Assembly (NCBI GenBank): GCA_036365455.1
Contig: JAWQUS010000023.1
Span: 806,001 to 870,000, forward strand
Source: Macrosoma leucophasiata
Taxonomy: Eukaryota > Arthropoda > Insecta > Lepidoptera > Hedylidae
Direction: 5' to 3'
Length of the DNA stretch: 64,000 bases
Of the stretch, positions 62,165 through 64,000 are shown piece by piece (the first letter of the stretch is position 1; every line of letters begins with the position of its first letter). Both the position numbers and the translations under genes were made by a program. The notes beneath the pieces were generated by a model. That model worked only from the letters and a program-made list of their open reading frames with translations. It did no database searches and was not told the origin of the DNA.

Positions 62165-64000
62165 TTTTGATTGGAACTTTAGTGTCTCGGTTTTTGAGTT
62201 TGATCGGGACTACATTACGCTCTATTGATCCAGTGACAACAGCCTTTTGAAATCGAGGTTTATCTTTAGCTTGCCTTTTATTGACCGCTTTAGCGAAAAT
62301 GATTTGTCCTGATTCTAGTGTCGGGGCTGACTCGCCACCGCGTTTATGTATAATATTTTCCTTATGTTTTTTCATCTTTTCCGAAATGTATCTATAGAGA
62401 GTTTGAGTTCTTTTCTTATGATCTTTAATTAATTGTTGTTTATAAGCCTTATCAAAGTCAGAGTCAAATGTAGAGTTTAGTTCAGTATGACCGAACACAA
62501 CCTCGAATGGGGACAAATCAGTAGCGCTATGGATGGTATTGTTATATGCCATGACGGCGTATGTCATGACCGATGCTGCGTCGGTAAACCTCCTTTCGTA
62601 TTTGGCCAGCCTATATATTTCAATGATCGTGGAGTGAAATCGTTCAATCAACCCCATTGAATTGGGGTTGTTGGGGGTACCGACGTGTAATTTTATTTTA
62701 TATAAATCCGTCAGTTCCCTCAACAACTCGTTGTTAAACTCTGTGCCGGGGTCGCTGCTTATCCTTTGAGGTATACCATAAAAAGAGAAATATTTCATAA
62801 GTGCTCTTACCACTTCAGGTGTTGATCGAGAGGGAATTTCTATAGCTTGCCCTAGCTTACTAAACGCGTCGACTAACGTTAAATAGTATTTTGATTCTAT
62901 GGTGAATAAGTCGATAAAGATTTCTTGAAATGGTGCGCTTTGTGTTTGTGTTAATTGAATTATAGGTTTTATGGGTTTTCTGTCGTACTTAGAGGCCTTA
63001 CATTTTTCACAGGAATTTATAATCGCGGAAACTGTCTCATTCATATTTTGCCAATAATATGTACGCCGAATGCGTTTAACTGTCTCTGCTATGCCACGAT
63101 GACAGGTCTTGCCTTCGTGTAGCTTAATCACAATAGCTCTTTGTTCCTGTTCGTCTTCAACATATATGACACGTTCCGTACATTCGAAAAAGTTAACCAT
63201 ACCTTTTTTAAATAGAGAAATGATTATGCTGCTAAAATCTTTCCTATGTTCGGGCTCTTCAAAATAAATAAAGTATTTAGTTTTTGGTCTAATATACTTT
63301 TTTAGGAATTCTTTAATGAGGTCGGGGTTGTTTAAGGGTAAAAACACTTCTAAAACCTTTTGTTTATCCCTCGACATATCTCTGACTTGCATTTCATTAC
63401 GGTACCAACTAAAAACAAGTATCTGATTGGGTTTTGTGTCTATAGCCTCATTTAAAATTGGTATACCATGGGATTCAAGATCTTGGGCAGAATGGATTGT
63501 TTGAGTTGAAGTGGATTCAGATCGTACAGGATAATTTGGAGATCCTTCGATAGAGTCGGTGTCGGAAATTGTGATTGGGCTAGCAGTAGCTGTTCGTTCG
63601 GAGTCAGAAATTGTAATCGTTCTGGAGTCGTCAGTAACTCGTCGTTTTGAAATGTCAGCTACTTGTTCAATTACGTCATTTAAGTATCTTTGGAGTTTTC
63701 TTTCTTTTTCGTCAACGTTAACAATCATCGAACTATCGTCAGGGGTGTCAGATCCTAGCGCATTGAGTTTAATACGAGATAACGCGTCGGCATTTACATT
63801 TTGCTTTCCATTCTTATATATCACATTGAAATCGTATTCTTGCAATCGTAGACGCCAACGTGTTAACTTGCTATTGGGTTCTTTAAGTTGGTACAGCCAC
63901 ACTAGGGGTCTATGGTCAGTGTAAATGTCGAATTTATGTCCATATAAATACGGTCGAAAATATTTGGTGGCCCAAACGATTGCCAACAGTTCACGCTCAA
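62061..64000 (-). CDS. pol: Errantivirus-like pol, C-terminal part (RNase H and integrase), runs off the right edge
   Basis: The open frame continues from the window edge, where ERELLAIVWA and TDHRPLVWL belong to RNase H. The integrase follows: zinc-binding H-H-C-C (KLHEGKTCHRG ... CEKC), then a catalytic core with Asp in FIDLF, Asp in SSDPGTEF, and Glu in GLIERFHS, the last two 35 residues apart. A basic C-terminal region (KNVRRPPQVVF) ends at PGPSSCKD. There are no breaks within the window. Gag, protease and reverse transcriptase must lie to the right. Similarity is to Ty3/gypsy-type insect endogenous retroviruses. Confidence 0.9.
   Translation of the reverse strand, partial: ERELLAIVWATKYFRPYLYGHKFDIYTDHRPLVWLYQLKEPNSKLTRWRLRLQEYDFNVIYKNGKQNVNADALSRIKLNALGSDTPDDSSMIVNVDEKERKLQRYLNDVIEQVADISKRRVTDDSRTITISDSERTATASPITISDTDSIEGSPNYPVRSESTSTQTIHSAQDLESHGIPILNEAIDTKPNQILVFSWYRNEMQVRDMSRDKQKVLEVFLPLNNPDLIKEFLKKYIRPKTKYFIYFEEPEHRKDFSSIIISLFKKGMVNFFECTERVIYVEDEQEQRAIVIKLHEGKTCHRGIAETVKRIRRTYYWQNMNETVSAIINSCEKCKASKYDRKPIKPIIQLTQTQSAPFQEIFIDLFTIESKYYLTLVDAFSKLGQAIEIPSRSTPEVVRALMKYFSFYGIPQRISSDPGTEFNNELLRELTDLYKIKLHVGTPNNPNSMGLIERFHSTIIEIYRLAKYERRFTDAASVMTYAVMAYNNTIHSATDLSPFEVVFGHTELNSTFDSDFDKAYKQQLIKDHKKRTQTLYRYISEKMKKHKENIIHKRGGESAPTLESGQIIFAKAVNKRQAKDKPRFQKAVVTGSIERNVVPIKLKNRDTKVPIKNVRRPPQVVFTPDSMDIDESGPASPKPGPSSCKD

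Noticed and set aside
1..64000. CRISPR arrays, bacterial operons or phage modules
   Set aside because: No regularly spaced repeats, ribosome-binding sites or dense coding; everything fits an insect nuclear genome.

Overview
This window looks like nuclear DNA of a moth or butterfly. It is AT-rich, intron-like and crowded with insect mobile elements: an RTE-clade retrotransposon, a cecropia/mellifera-like mariner, hAT-type miniature elements, tRNA-derived and 5S-rRNA-derived SINEs, and an errantivirus-like retroelement with an F-protein-type env. No prokaryotic gene organisation, CRISPR array, rRNA operon or convincing functional tRNA gene is visible. The species cannot be named from the sequence alone.

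Host genes are few. (1) The left edge carries the start of an Arg/Ser-rich ORF on the minus strand (1-352). (2) A two-exon minus-strand gene for a roughly 640-residue C2H2-type zinc-finger protein lies at 18937-21214; the splice sites and split codon agree. (3) A plus-strand exon at 50468-50671 encodes most of the first LIM domain of a Prickle-family planar cell polarity protein. It is followed by two or three decayed tandem copies of itself. (4) A possible 34-codon terminal exon at 38503-38608 is much weaker.

Layout: 1-5 kb, the RS-rich ORF, hairpins and repeat fragments; 5.1-6.5 kb, a three-level transposon nest; 7.9-11.1 kb, an apparently full-length RTE-type LINE with an uninterrupted 992-codon ORF; 11-18 kb, dense SINEs, MITEs and LINE relics; 18.9-21.3 kb, the zinc-finger gene; 22.9-24.5 kb, a mariner pseudogene inside a SINE-like repeat; 24.6-50 kb, mostly intron-like DNA with repeats, including a 332-bp hAT element with perfect 8-bp target duplications; 50.5-51.1 kb, the LIM exon and its degenerate copies; 51-59.9 kb, more repeats; 59.9-64 kb, the 3' part of an errantivirus-like element on the minus strand (LTR candidate, polypurine tract, env, and pol running off the edge).

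One unnamed repeat family dominates. It is about 275-310 bp, begins TTTACTGGTGGTAGAG and ends in ACATAAAAAA; I call it R310. About forty complete or partial copies occur on both strands, in at least two subfamilies, making up about a tenth of the window by rough count. Much of the value here is the readable order of insertions: MITE into LINE, SINE into MITE, mariner into R310, hAT into R310, LINE into MITE.
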